NCBI GenBank assembly: GCA_036732005.1
Contig: DAINDF010000002.1
Span: forward strand, 248,001-312,000
Length of the DNA: 64,000 nt
Direction: 5' to 3'
From: UBA1926 sp036732005
Lineage (GTDB): Bacteria > Planctomycetota > Phycisphaerae > Phycisphaerales > UBA1924
The notes beneath the pieces are model-generated. The model saw nothing but the letters and a program-made list of their open reading frames with translations. It searched no databases and was not told the origin of the DNA. The position numbers were made by a program, and so were the translations under genes. Shown piece by piece: positions 16,368 through 24,447 of the stretch. Each line of letters begins with the position of its first letter. Positions within the stretch are counted from its first letter, which is position 1.

Positions 16368-19300
16368 TCACAGAGCCCGGTTTGTCGGTTTGAAAGGAGG
16401 ATCTTCGGAGGAGGGCTCCTCCTCTTCAGGGGGGTCTTCATCCCATTCCCCCTCGACCTCCTCGTCAACTTCCTCTTCGACTTCGACCCATTCCCATTCC
16501 TCGTCGTCCTCGGACTCATCCTCGGACTCGCCGTCTTCGGCTTCGTCTTCGGCCTCTGTGTCGTCGGGGTCCTCGTCGGACTCTTCGTCGATCACCGACT
16601 CGGGGTCGTCCGGGTCGGCTTCGGGATCTTCTTCGGATTCCTCGAAGAGAAGTTGCTGGTCGGCGGCGGGGTCCGAGGCGGAATCGGCCCGGGGGTATTC
16701 CACGCCCTGTTGGGCGGCCATCTCCTCGGCGAGGGCCTTGATTGCCTCCCATTCCTCGGGGGTGATCATGACCTCGCGGGCGACCGAGCCCTTGTGCTCG
16801 CCGATGATGCCGGCGATGCCCATAAGGTCGATCAGGCGGCTGGCGCGGGTGTAGCCGATGGCGAGGCGGCGTTGGAGGAGGCTGACCGAGCCCCGCTTGG
16901 TCTGGAGGACAATCTCGACGGCGCGGTCGAAGAGGGGGTCCTCTTGCGCCGCCTTGAGGGAGGCCGAGGAGTTGTTCTCGGTGGCGGCCAGACGCTCTTC
17001 GTCGCTGCCCCCTGTGCCGCGGAGTTGGACCAGGCTGCGCTCGAAGGAGGGCCCGGCGATGTCCTTGAGGAACTTGGTGACCTTGCGGATCTCCTTGTCA
17101 TCGACGAGGGTGCCCTGGGCGCGGCTGAGTTTGTGGCTCGACGGGCTGAGGAAGAGCATGTCGCCCATGCCGAGGAGGAGTTCGCCGCCCTTCTGATCGA
17201 GCACGATGCGGCTGTCGAGCCCGGAGGCGACCTTGAAGGTGACGCGGCAGGGCATGTTGCCCTTGATCAGGCCCGTGACGACATTCGCCTGCGGGCGCTG
17301 CGTGGCGAGGATGAGGTGGATGCCGACGGCGCGGGCCTTCTGGGCGATGCGGACGATCGAGCCCTCGACCTCCTTGTTGGTCATCATCAGGTCGGCCAAC
17401 TCGTCGATGATGAAGACCATGTAGGGGAGCTTGCGCGGGATGCGGGCCTTTTCCTGCTCGCTCAGTTCCTCGCGGCCGTTCGGGCCGACGGGGGTGAAGC
17501 GGTCGATGAGCTCGTCCTCCTCGAGTTCGTTGTAGGAGGCGATGTCGCGGCAGCCCGCCTCGGCGAGCAGTTCGTACCGCTCGTCCATCTTGCCGACGGC
17601 CCACTCGAGGATGGCGGCGGCTTTGGACATCTCGGTGACCACCGGGCACATGAGGTGGGGGATGTCCTTGAACTGGCTCATCTCGACCATCTTGGGGTCG
17701 ACCAGCACGAGCTTGAGCTCGTTGGGCTTCTTCGTGTAGAGGAAGCTCATCACGATCGTGTTCATGCAGACCGACTTGCCCGAGCCTGTCGTGCCCGCGA
17801 TGAGCATGTGGGGCATCTTGGTCAGGTCGGCGATGAGCGGGTCGCCCGAGGCGTCCTTGCCCAGGAACATGGGCAGCTTCATCTTCTCGAAGGCCTCGCG
17901 GTTGCGCATCAGCTCCTTGAGGCGCACCTTCTCCTTCTTGGCGTTGGGGACCTCGATGCCGACGGTGTCGCGGCCGGCCATGTTGGAGACGATTCGGATG
18001 TTGACCGCTTTGAGCGCCCGGGCGAGGTCGCTCGAGACCGCGTTCAGCGCGGCGACCTTGGTCCCCGGGGCGAGCCTGACATGGTAGAGCGTGATCACCG
18101 GGCCCGATTCGATGCCGACGACCTCGCCCCGGATCTTGTACTCGCGCAGCGCCTCCTCGAGGCACTCGGCCTGCTCGCGGACATACTCCTCGAGGATCTC
18201 GCTGAATCCCTCCTCGGGCTCCTCGAGCAGGTCGAGCGTCGGGAACTTGTATCCCGCGAGCGCCTGGGCGTGCTGCTGGTAGGTGTCCAAATCCGCCTGC
18301 GTGGCGGTGCCCTTGTCCGCCGAGGCGAAGCGGACCGGCAGGGCGCTGATCTTCTCCCTCAGTTTGTCGCGGTCGAAGACCTGGGGGGCGCCGGGGAGTT
18401 CGTCCTCCTCTTCGTCCTCTTCAGGCTCGCCGTCGAGGGCCCCGGTCTCCTCCTCGTCATCCTCGTCGTACTCCTCGTCCTCCTCGTCGTCCTCCTCCTC
18501 GTCGTCCGGCTCGTCCTCCTCGTCCTCGTCGCCGAACTCCTCGTCCCACTCCTCTTCCCATTCTTCCTCGACCTCGTCTTCGTCGAGGACGGTTGCCTTG
18601 TCGGGGTCGAACGCGACCGCGCCGCCGATGCCGCCGGCGAGTTCGTCGATCTTCCCCGCTTCCTTCCGCTTCGGCCGGAGCCGGCCCGAGGCGATGTCGG
18701 ATTCGGCGTCGTCGAGGTCGGTCTGGCGGATCCGGGCGGCCTTCGCCTCGGCGCGGGCGAGGGCGGTTGCCCTGGCGGCGCCGCCCGCTCGGCGCATCGC
18801 CGAGGCGGACTGGCGGACCGCCCAGGTCGCGGCGACGAACACGAGCCGGTCGAACGACAGAATGAGGCCCGCCACCAGGGCGGTCAGGAGGATGAGAACC
18901 GAGCCCATGAAACCGGTGTGCGGGAGCAACTGGCCGGCGATGACCACCCCCCCCATGCCCCCGGAGAGTCCGGGCAGGGGCCCGGCCGAAGGAGCGACAA
19001 CGGCCACGAGGCCGGAGAACGATGCGGTGATCAGGGCCACGCCCGCGGCGCGGAGGATCGGGTGGCGGACGGGTCGGCCCGAGGCGGAGAGCACAAGCGA
19101 CCCGACCCAGGCGAGCATCGCGGGGATCGCCCCGAGGCCGATCAGTTTGAGGATGGCGTACGACGCGTTGGCGCCGACGAGGCCGATCCAGTTGGCGGGG
19201 GGGTCATTGTGGGGCCACGCGGCGTGCCCCGGGGGGTCGGCCGGGTCGAAGCTGAGCAGAGCGGCCGCGGTCAGCACCCAGGCGACGGCCAATCCCAGCC

Positions 19301-19397
19301 AGGCGAGCCGGGACCAGAGTTCACCCCTGTCGACGGGGTCGGCCGGGGGGCTCTTGGACTTCGAGGTGCGCGCAGCGCGGCTCTGAGGCTTGGCCAT
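16368..19397 (-). CDS. ftsK: DNA translocase FtsK/SpoIIIE with acidic linker and acidic C-terminal tail
   Basis: 1009 residues. Four hydrophobic helices span about residues 28-190. An extremely acidic linker follows at about 262-345 (e.g. EDEEDEPDDEEEDDEEDEEY). The motor domain has Walker A GTTGSGKS (K541) and Walker B VFIIDELADLMM. A gamma winged-helix domain (VSLLQRRLAIGYTRASRLID) lies near 820-885, followed by about 110 further residues dominated by Glu and Asp and ending FKPTNRAL. FtsK pumps chromosome DNA at the division septum, and its gamma domain reads KOPS sequences. Usually gamma is the C-terminus, so the long acidic tail is odd. A GATAAT hexamer lies eight bases before the ATG. Confidence 0.95.
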   Translation of the reverse strand: MAKPQSRAARTSKSKSPPADPVDRGELWSRLAWLGLAVAWVLTAAALLSFDPADPPGHAAWPHNDPPANWIGLVGANASYAILKLIGLGAIPAMLAWVGSLVLSASGRPVRHPILRAAGVALITASFSGLVAVVAPSAGPLPGLSGGMGGVVIAGQLLPHTGFMGSVLILLTALVAGLILSFDRLVFVAATWAVRQSASAMRRAGGAARATALARAEAKAARIRQTDLDDAESDIASGRLRPKRKEAGKIDELAGGIGGAVAFDPDKATVLDEDEVEEEWEEEWDEEFGDEDEEDEPDDEEEDDEEDEEYDEDDEEETGALDGEPEEDEEEDELPGAPQVFDRDKLREKISALPVRFASADKGTATQADLDTYQQHAQALAGYKFPTLDLLEEPEEGFSEILEEYVREQAECLEEALREYKIRGEVVGIESGPVITLYHVRLAPGTKVAALNAVSSDLARALKAVNIRIVSNMAGRDTVGIEVPNAKKEKVRLKELMRNREAFEKMKLPMFLGKDASGDPLIADLTKMPHMLIAGTTGSGKSVCMNTIVMSFLYTKKPNELKLVLVDPKMVEMSQFKDIPHLMCPVVTEMSKAAAILEWAVGKMDERYELLAEAGCRDIASYNELEEDELIDRFTPVGPNGREELSEQEKARIPRKLPYMVFIIDELADLMMTNKEVEGSIVRIAQKARAVGIHLILATQRPQANVVTGLIKGNMPCRVTFKVASGLDSRIVLDQKGGELLLGMGDMLFLSPSSHKLSRAQGTLVDDKEIRKVTKFLKDIAGPSFERSLVQLRGTGGSDEERLAATENNSSASLKAAQEDPLFDRAVEIVLQTKRGSVSLLQRRLAIGYTRASRLIDLMGIAGIIGEHKGSVAREVMITPEEWEAIKALAEEMAAQQGVEYPRADSASDPAADQQLLFEESEEDPEADPDDPESVIDEESDEDPDDTEAEDEAEDGESEDESEDDEEWEWVEVEEEVDEEVEGEWDEDPPEEEEPSSEDPPFKPTNRAL

Positions 19398-19457
19398 ATG
19401 GGGGCATTATCGGCCCGAGGGTGCGGGACGGCGCAGAATCAGCCGAGACCCGGGCGA

Positions 19458-21158
19458 TCACCCAGTGGCCGAGGGCCCGTGCTTCCGGGCCGCCAGGGGC
19501 TCGTGGGTCAGGATCCCCTGAACGACGCGGGGGATGCCCTTGGGGTTCTCGTCCTGGAGTTCCGTCGCCAGCAGGGCGGCAGGGGCGTTCTGGAAGGCGA
19601 CCGGGCGGCACCATCGTTCGAGAGCGAACGGGCCCACCGCGGTGGTGTCGGGTCGGTTGGTCGCGGGGAACGGCCCGCCATGGACGGTGGCCCACCCGAC
19701 CTCGACGCCGGTGGTGGCGGCGTTGTAGACCAGGCGGCCGACCCGGAGGGAGAGGACCTCGGTGAGCACGCGGGCGAGGTCGAGGTCGGAATTGGCGAGG
19801 AAGACCGATGCGGCGAGGCTCCCCTGGATGATGCCGGCGCATCGGAGCATCGCGTCGAGGTCCGGGCAATCGACGACGATCGCGGCGGGGCCGAAGATCT
19901 CTTCGTGGAGCAACTCCTGTTCGATAAAGGCCTCGGCGTTTGCCCGGAGCAGGACGGGTTTCTCGTGCGTGGGCTGGTTGTCGCGTACCTTGGCCCAGGC
20001 GCCGCGGATCTCGCCGGGCTCGCCGTGCAGGAACCTGATGCCGGGGGTCGACGCGACCTGTTCGAGCCTTTCGAGGTAGCGCCGACGGATCCTGGCGGCG
20101 AGCATCGGTGAGGCGGGGTGGTCGGCGATCTCGCGGGTGAGGCGTTCGATGAACGACTCTCCGGCCCGGCTCTGGACCACGAAGATCAGGCCCGGGCGCG
20201 TGCATTGCTGCCCGGCGAAGATCGTGACCGAGCGGGCGAGGTGCTGGGCGATCCCCAGGGGCTCGGTCTCGACGCTCCCCGGAAGGACAAAGACCGGGTT
20301 GGTGGCGCCCATCTCGGCGAAGAACGGGATCGGGTCGGGGCGGTTGCCCGCGATGCGGGCCAGGGCGGTCCCGCCTTCGAGCGACCCGGTGAACCCGGCG
20401 GCCCGGATGCACGGGTGTTTGACCAGTTCAACGCCGACCGCCTGCTCGCGAGCGCCGCCGGCGTGCAGGTAGGAGAACCATCCCGCCGGGAACCCCGCGT
20501 CTCGGACGGCCCCGCTGACGGCCTGGGCGACGAGTTCGCCCGTTCCGGGGTGCAGCGGGTGTCCTTTGACAATCACGGGACATCCCGCGGCGAGGGCGGA
20601 GGCTGTGTCGGTCCCCGCGGTTGAATAGGCGAGCGGGAAGTTGCTGGCGCCGAAGACCGCGACCGGCCCGACCGGGATGAGCATCCGGCGCAGGCCGGGC
20701 CTGGGCGTGGGCTTGCGGCGGGGCTCGGGAGGGTCGATGGCGATGCGTTTCCACGCCCCCTCTCTGACGACCTTGGCGAAGAGTTCGAGCGTGGAGGTCG
20801 TGCGGTGCAACTCGGATTCGAGTCGGTCGGCGGGGAGGCCTGTCTCGACAAGGCCTTGTTCGAGAATCGGCCCGGCCATCCCGGTGATGCGGCTGGCGAT
20901 CAGCTCGAGCATCGTCGCCCGGTCGTCGGGGCTGTGCGCACGGGCCTGGTGGAAGGTCCTCCAGGCGGCGTTGGCGGCGTCGTTGACCTGCGCGGCGGAG
21001 GCCGGGTGGAAGCGTTCGGGGAGCTTCTCGCCGGTCGCCGGGTTGCACGCGGAGAACGGGTCAAGCCCCGGGTCGGGCGCGACGGGCTCGCCGGCGATCA
21101 GGGAGACGCCGAGCGGCGTGATCGCGGCGGGGGTGTCGCGGGAGGGGGGCGGGGTCAT
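19458..21158 (-). CDS. NADP-type aldehyde dehydrogenase (2,5-dioxovalerate dehydrogenase-like)
   Basis: 566 residues from the ATG at 21158; sequence upstream of it is antisense to other coding. Family landmarks are PVGPVAVFGASNFPLAYSTA, VIVKGHPLHPGTGE, AAGFTGSLEGG, the conserved Glu in FFAEMGATNPVFVLPG and the catalytic cysteine in FAGQQCTRPGLIFV. GQQCTRPGL is characteristic of the alpha-ketoglutaric semialdehyde dehydrogenase branch, which oxidises 2,5-dioxopentanoate to 2-oxoglutarate in pentose/uronate breakdown. No other genes of that pathway are in the window, so the substrate is uncertain. It is slightly longer than the usual 525 residues. It starts 20 bp after the aspartylglucosaminidase gene yet has its own TACCAT hexamer. 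Confidence 0.88.
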   Translation of the reverse strand: MTPPPSRDTPAAITPLGVSLIAGEPVAPDPGLDPFSACNPATGEKLPERFHPASAAQVNDAANAAWRTFHQARAHSPDDRATMLELIASRITGMAGPILEQGLVETGLPADRLESELHRTTSTLELFAKVVREGAWKRIAIDPPEPRRKPTPRPGLRRMLIPVGPVAVFGASNFPLAYSTAGTDTASALAAGCPVIVKGHPLHPGTGELVAQAVSGAVRDAGFPAGWFSYLHAGGAREQAVGVELVKHPCIRAAGFTGSLEGGTALARIAGNRPDPIPFFAEMGATNPVFVLPGSVETEPLGIAQHLARSVTIFAGQQCTRPGLIFVVQSRAGESFIERLTREIADHPASPMLAARIRRRYLERLEQVASTPGIRFLHGEPGEIRGAWAKVRDNQPTHEKPVLLRANAEAFIEQELLHEEIFGPAAIVVDCPDLDAMLRCAGIIQGSLAASVFLANSDLDLARVLTEVLSLRVGRLVYNAATTGVEVGWATVHGGPFPATNRPDTTAVGPFALERWCRPVAFQNAPAALLATELQDENPKGIPRVVQGILTHEPLAARKHGPSATG

Positions 21159-21164
21159 CGCATC

Positions 21165-21170
21165 ATGGTA
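21165..21170 (-). promoter_or_regulatory. -10-like TACCAT hexamer, leaderless start of the aldehyde dehydrogenase gene
   Basis: On the minus strand TACCAT is followed by six bases (GATGCG) and the ATG at 21158, with no Shine-Dalgarno sequence. The identical hexamer sits at the same distance from the EamA transporter start at 23213. Confidence 0.5.
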
Positions 21171-21178
21171 GCGAAGGC

Positions 21179-22276
21179 TCAGCGCGCAAAGACCACGGGC
21201 CCTCGCTCGATGCGGGCCCCCTCGGCGGTGCAGACGGCGAAGGGGCTGCCCTGCTGACCACCCAGCAGGGAGGCCGCCCCGTAGGCCCCGTCCTTGCGTA
21301 GGGCGTAGATCGTGACATTGAAGGTGGGGAGGCCGTTCTCGATCAGGCGGCGTTGGCGCTTGGAGCGCTCGACGATTCGCTTCAGGACGGCGAGGCAGGC
21401 TTCGGTCGGGGCGAGCCCCCGCTCCATCTCGCGGACGGTGTCGAAGGCGCCGCAGGATTCGATGACGGCCTCTCCCCGCCCGGTTGCCCCGGCGGCCCCG
21501 ACGGCGTTGTCGCAGTACATCCCGGCGCCGACAATGGGCGAGTCGCCGACCCGGCCCGGGATTTTGAAGGACAGCCCGCTGGTCGTCGTGCAGGCGCCGA
21601 GGTCGCCCGTGGCGTCGACGGCTGAGCAGTGGATGGTGCCCCATGTGAACGGAACGCCCGCGGGCCACCCGGGCGGGGCGAACTCGGCACGCGATTGGGG
21701 GCCCGGGGTCGGCGGAAGGTCGATCTGGTCGTCGTCGAGCCAGTCGTCGGTCGGGCTGAGGTTGTGCTTCCAGCGGAGCCAGGCCCGGCGGGCCTTCTCG
21801 GTCAGCAGGTTCTCCTCGGGGAACCCGTGCGCACGGGCGAACTCGAGAGCGCCCGCGCCGACGAGCAGGCAGTGGTCGGTTGTCTGGAGCACCTTGAGCG
21901 CGACCTGCGCGGGGTGCTTGATGTTCTCAAGGGCGGCGACGGCCCCGGCACGATGGGTCGGGCCGTGCATGACCGAGGCGTCGAGTTGCACCACGCCGCG
22001 CTCGTTGGGGAGCCCGCCGTAGCCCACGGTCATGTCGTCGGGGTCGGCCTCGACGATGCCGACGCCCTCGACGGCGGCCACGAGGGGGTCGGCGGCTTCG
22101 GTGATCTTCCGGTACGCGTGCTCGACCGTCCGCATCCCGTTCGCCGAGGCGATGGCGACGGGGCCGCGGTGGGCGTCGCCGGGGCGGGGTTCGTCGGCGT
22201 GGGAGACTCGGACAAGTGAGGCGGCAGCGGTGGCGCCCGCGGCGGCGAGGAACGAGCGGCGGTCCATGGGTGTCAT
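21179..22276 (-). CDS. Aspartylglucosaminidase-like Ntn hydrolase (type 2 asparaginase), Tat-exported
   Basis: 365 residues. The N-terminus has a twin-arginine signal (DRRSFLAAAG, then a hydrophobic stretch to VSHA), so export to the periplasm is likely. The self-cleavage site and nucleophile are seen in WGTIHCSAVD: cleavage is expected between Gly and Thr214, which becomes the N-terminal nucleophile. TTSGLSFKIPGRVGDSPIVG and GAGMYCDNAVGAAGATGRGE match the substrate-binding region of glycosylasparaginases. The family cleaves GlcNAc-Asn or isoaspartyl bonds. In context with secreted peptidases, breakdown of glycopeptides is plausible but unproven. A TATGCT hexamer lies six bases before the ATG. 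Confidence 0.9.
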   Translation of the reverse strand: MTPMDRRSFLAAAGATAAASLVRVSHADEPRPGDAHRGPVAIASANGMRTVEHAYRKITEAADPLVAAVEGVGIVEADPDDMTVGYGGLPNERGVVQLDASVMHGPTHRAGAVAALENIKHPAQVALKVLQTTDHCLLVGAGALEFARAHGFPEENLLTEKARRAWLRWKHNLSPTDDWLDDDQIDLPPTPGPQSRAEFAPPGWPAGVPFTWGTIHCSAVDATGDLGACTTTSGLSFKIPGRVGDSPIVGAGMYCDNAVGAAGATGRGEAVIESCGAFDTVREMERGLAPTEACLAVLKRIVERSKRQRRLIENGLPTFNVTIYALRKDGAYGAASLLGGQQGSPFAVCTAEGARIERGPVVFAR

Positions 22277-22282
22277 GAGCGG

Positions 22283-22288
22283 AGCATA
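22283..22288 (-). promoter_or_regulatory. -10-like TATGCT hexamer, leaderless start of the aspartylglucosaminidase-like gene
   Basis: On the minus strand TATGCT is followed by CCGCTC and then the ATG at 22276. No Shine-Dalgarno sequence lies between, and this geometry decides the start in favour of 22276 over the in-frame ATG three codons later. Confidence 0.5.
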
Positions 22289-22307
22289 CCGGGCGGGGTG
22301 GGGTGGT

Positions 22308-23213
22308 TCATCGGACGGCGTCGGTGAGTTCAGCGCGTTCCGCGGGCGAGCGTTTGTGGGGCCAGAGTTGGCAGGCGAGCATGCCGGCGAACATGAGCCC
22401 GCAGCCGGCGAGTTCGGCTGGTGAGAGGCGTTCGCGGAGCAGGAGGACGCCGAAGAGTGCGCCGAAGACGGCCTCGAGGCTCATGATGACCGCGGCGTGG
22501 GTCGCCGGGGCGTGCCTCTGGGCGAAGATCTGGAGCGTGAAGGCGAGGGCGATCACGAAGACGCCGCTGTAGAGGGTGGGGATCCAGCCTCCGGCGATCG
22601 AGGCCGGGTCGGGATTCTCGCGGGCGAGGGCGACAAACGCGGAAAGGAGCGAGACCACGACAAACTGCGTCAGGGCGAGCGCGAGGGCGTCGGCCTTCGG
22701 GGCGGCGTGGGCGATGATGACGACATGCACGGCCCACATGACGGCGCAGCCGAGCACGAAGAGGTCACCGCGCACGAAGCCGCCGGAGAGGTCGCCGCTC
22801 AGGAGCCAGAGCCCGGCGACGGCGAAGGCGGCGCCGAGGAGGTGGCCGGCGATCAGGCGCTGCCCGGAGAGGAGCCCGAGCAGCGGGACGATGAGCACAT
22901 ACAGCCCGGTGAGAAACCCAGCGCGGGAGGCGGTGGTCGTTACGATGCCGACCTGCTGGAGCCCCGCCGCGGCGAACATCGCGACCCCGAGCAGCGACCC
23001 GGCGCCGAGCGTGCGGCGGTCGAACCTCGGGGCGGCGGGCTTGAGCAGGAGGAGGACGGGGACGAGCAGCCCCGCCCCCAACGCGTAGCGAACCGCGTTG
23101 AAGGTGAACGGGCCCATGGTCGTCATCGCGGCGCGCTGCGCGGCGAACCCCGCGCCCCAGAGGGCGGCGACGAGGAGCAGCATGGCGTCGGCGCGGAGGG
23201 CCCGTTTGTCCAC
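22308..23213 (-). CDS. EamA/DMT-family transporter
   Basis: 301 residues, ten predicted helices in two EamA repeats, the normal size for drug/metabolite transporters (e.g. LLLVAALWGAGFAAQRAAM at the start, LFVLGCAVMWAVHVVIIAHA opening the second repeat, and LEAVFGALFGVLLLRERLSP at the family-typical exit of repeat two). Substrate unknown; amino-acid and metabolite efflux are common. The GTG at 23213 is chosen because it lies six bases after TACCAT and gives the expected length; an ATG at 23183 is possible. It is divergent from the SRPBCC gene and 31 bp upstream of the aspartylglucosaminidase gene. Confidence 0.88.
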   Translation of the reverse strand: MDKRALRADAMLLLVAALWGAGFAAQRAAMTTMGPFTFNAVRYALGAGLLVPVLLLLKPAAPRFDRRTLGAGSLLGVAMFAAAGLQQVGIVTTTASRAGFLTGLYVLIVPLLGLLSGQRLIAGHLLGAAFAVAGLWLLSGDLSGGFVRGDLFVLGCAVMWAVHVVIIAHAAPKADALALALTQFVVVSLLSAFVALARENPDPASIAGGWIPTLYSGVFVIALAFTLQIFAQRHAPATHAAVIMSLEAVFGALFGVLLLRERLSPAELAGCGLMFAGMLACQLWPHKRSPAERAELTDAVR

Positions 23214-23219
23214 GGGGCG

Positions 23220-23225
23220 ATGGTA
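23220..23225 (-). promoter_or_regulatory. -10-like TACCAT hexamer, leaderless GTG start of the EamA transporter gene
   Basis: On the minus strand TACCAT, then CGCCCC, then the GTG at 23213. There is no Shine-Dalgarno sequence. This supports GTG as the true start. Confidence 0.5.
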
Positions 23226-23292
23226 CGGAGGACGCAGAGGGTCGGCGGCGGGATCTGGTAGTCTGTCGGGCAACCCGAGAAGGAGGGCCCCG

Positions 23293-24342
23293 ATGGATCT
23301 GATTCGACGGGCAGCATGGGGTGTGGTCTGCGGCGTCTCGTTGACGGCTGGGGCGAGTCCTCCGCTGGCGGCGATCAGCGGGGACGGCTCCCGTTTGGAG
23401 GGCAAGCCGCTCGGGGCGCTCGCGCCGTTCATCGGTGATTGGGAGGTTGAGTCCGCGTGGGCCGACGGGACCGCGCTGTGGGCCCGCAACGAGTACCGGG
23501 TGTCCATGAATGGGGCGTTCGTCGAGGCGACGACCTGGGCGAAGGACGGCGACCGCGAGCCCTATCCGCGGTACCGCACGGTGTACTCGTGGGACGGCGA
23601 CTCGATCGTTGCGACGGGGTTTACCTTCGACGGGACGGTGAGCACGGTGGACATGGGTGTCCCGGGCAACGGCTCGCCGCTGCTGGTGGCGGAGTGGGGC
23701 GAGTACCCGGCCCGCATCCGGCAGTGGGTCGATGCCCCGGTCGACGGGGCGTACCGGTGGCGGGTGTGGATGCTGCCCTCGGAGGACGCCGAGCCGGTGG
23801 CGATGATGGACGGGATGTGGAAGCGGGCGGGAGGAGCCGCGATGAACGAGATGCCGAGCGGGCCCTATCCGATCGACGCGGCGCTGTTCGTCGCGCAGGG
23901 CGTCGAACTTCGGTCGCTGTCGAAGGAGGCGGAGTACGACGCGGCACCGTCGGCGGTGTTCGCGCTGTTCTCGAGCGAGGAGGGCCTGCGGAAGCTCTAC
24001 GGGATCCCCAGCCGGATCGACCTGGCGGTGGGGGGGCCGTACGAGTGGTACTTCCTGGACGGGAACCCGTACGGCACCAAGGGCGGTGAGGGGAACCAGG
24101 TGCTCGCGTACATCCCCGATCGGCTGCTGGTGTTCAGTTGGAACGCCCCGCCGACGCAGCCCGAGAGCCGGGCGAAGCGGACCTGGGTGGTGATGGAGTT
24201 TGCCGAGGGCGCCGCGGGCGGGGCCCGGCTCCGGCTCACGCACCTCGGCTTCGGCGAAGGCGAAAAATGGGACGAGACCTACGCGTATTTCGACTCGGCC
24301 TGGGGGCGCGTGCTCCAGGCCGTGGGCGAGGCGCTCGAATAG
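23293..24342 (+). CDS. Secreted protein with DUF1579-like N-terminus and SRPBCC (AHSA1-like) C-terminus
   Basis: 349 residues from the ATG at 23293, preceded by GGAGG. A signal peptide (VVCGVSLTAGASPPLAA) is followed by a lipocalin-like part starting LGALAPFIGDWEVESAWADG. The C-terminal part (about residues 195-349) has the SRPBCC pattern: AAPSAVFALFSSEEGLRKLY, GGPYEWYFLDGNPYG, FSWNAPPTQPESRAKRTWVV and RLTHLGFGEGEKW, ending in a long helix. SRPBCC domains bind hydrophobic ligands; AHSA1-like members are often of unknown function. Fusion of the two modules behind a signal peptide is the notable point. Transcribed divergently from the transporter gene. Confidence 0.8.
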   Translation: MDLIRRAAWGVVCGVSLTAGASPPLAAISGDGSRLEGKPLGALAPFIGDWEVESAWADGTALWARNEYRVSMNGAFVEATTWAKDGDREPYPRYRTVYSWDGDSIVATGFTFDGTVSTVDMGVPGNGSPLLVAEWGEYPARIRQWVDAPVDGAYRWRVWMLPSEDAEPVAMMDGMWKRAGGAAMNEMPSGPYPIDAALFVAQGVELRSLSKEAEYDAAPSAVFALFSSEEGLRKLYGIPSRIDLAVGGPYEWYFLDGNPYGTKGGEGNQVLAYIPDRLLVFSWNAPPTQPESRAKRTWVVMEFAEGAAGGARLRLTHLGFGEGEKWDETYAYFDSAWGRVLQAVGEALE

Positions 24343-24357
24343 GCCGACCGCGGGTTA

Positions 24358-24447
24358 GACCTTGTTTCTGAACCCGTGAGAAAGAGGGGGAGAGACGGGC
24401 TGGAAGCCCATCCCACCGAGAATGAGGAGGGGTTCTGAAACAAGGTC
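24358..24447. mobile_element. 90-bp MITE-like element with 18-bp inverted termini and TTA flanks
   Basis: The termini GACCTTGTTTCTGAACCC (24358-24375) and GGGTTCTGAAACAAGGTC (24430-24447) are inverted repeats with a single mismatch. The element is bounded by a direct TTA on both sides (24355-24357 and 24448-24450), as a 3-bp target duplication would be. An inner GGGCTGGAAGCCC hairpin lies between the ends. It fills almost all of the space between two convergent genes and may also work as a bidirectional transcription stop. The right TTA supplies the TAA stop of the ABC-F gene. No second copy is in the window, so mobility is inference. Confidence 0.5.

Noticed and set aside
16311..20111. A 1266-codon open frame on the plus strand opposite ftsK and the aldehyde dehydrogenase gene
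   Set aside because: It is a by-product of high GC; its Leu/Val-rich runs are the antisense of the acidic Glu/Asp stretches of FtsK, and no domain is recognisable.
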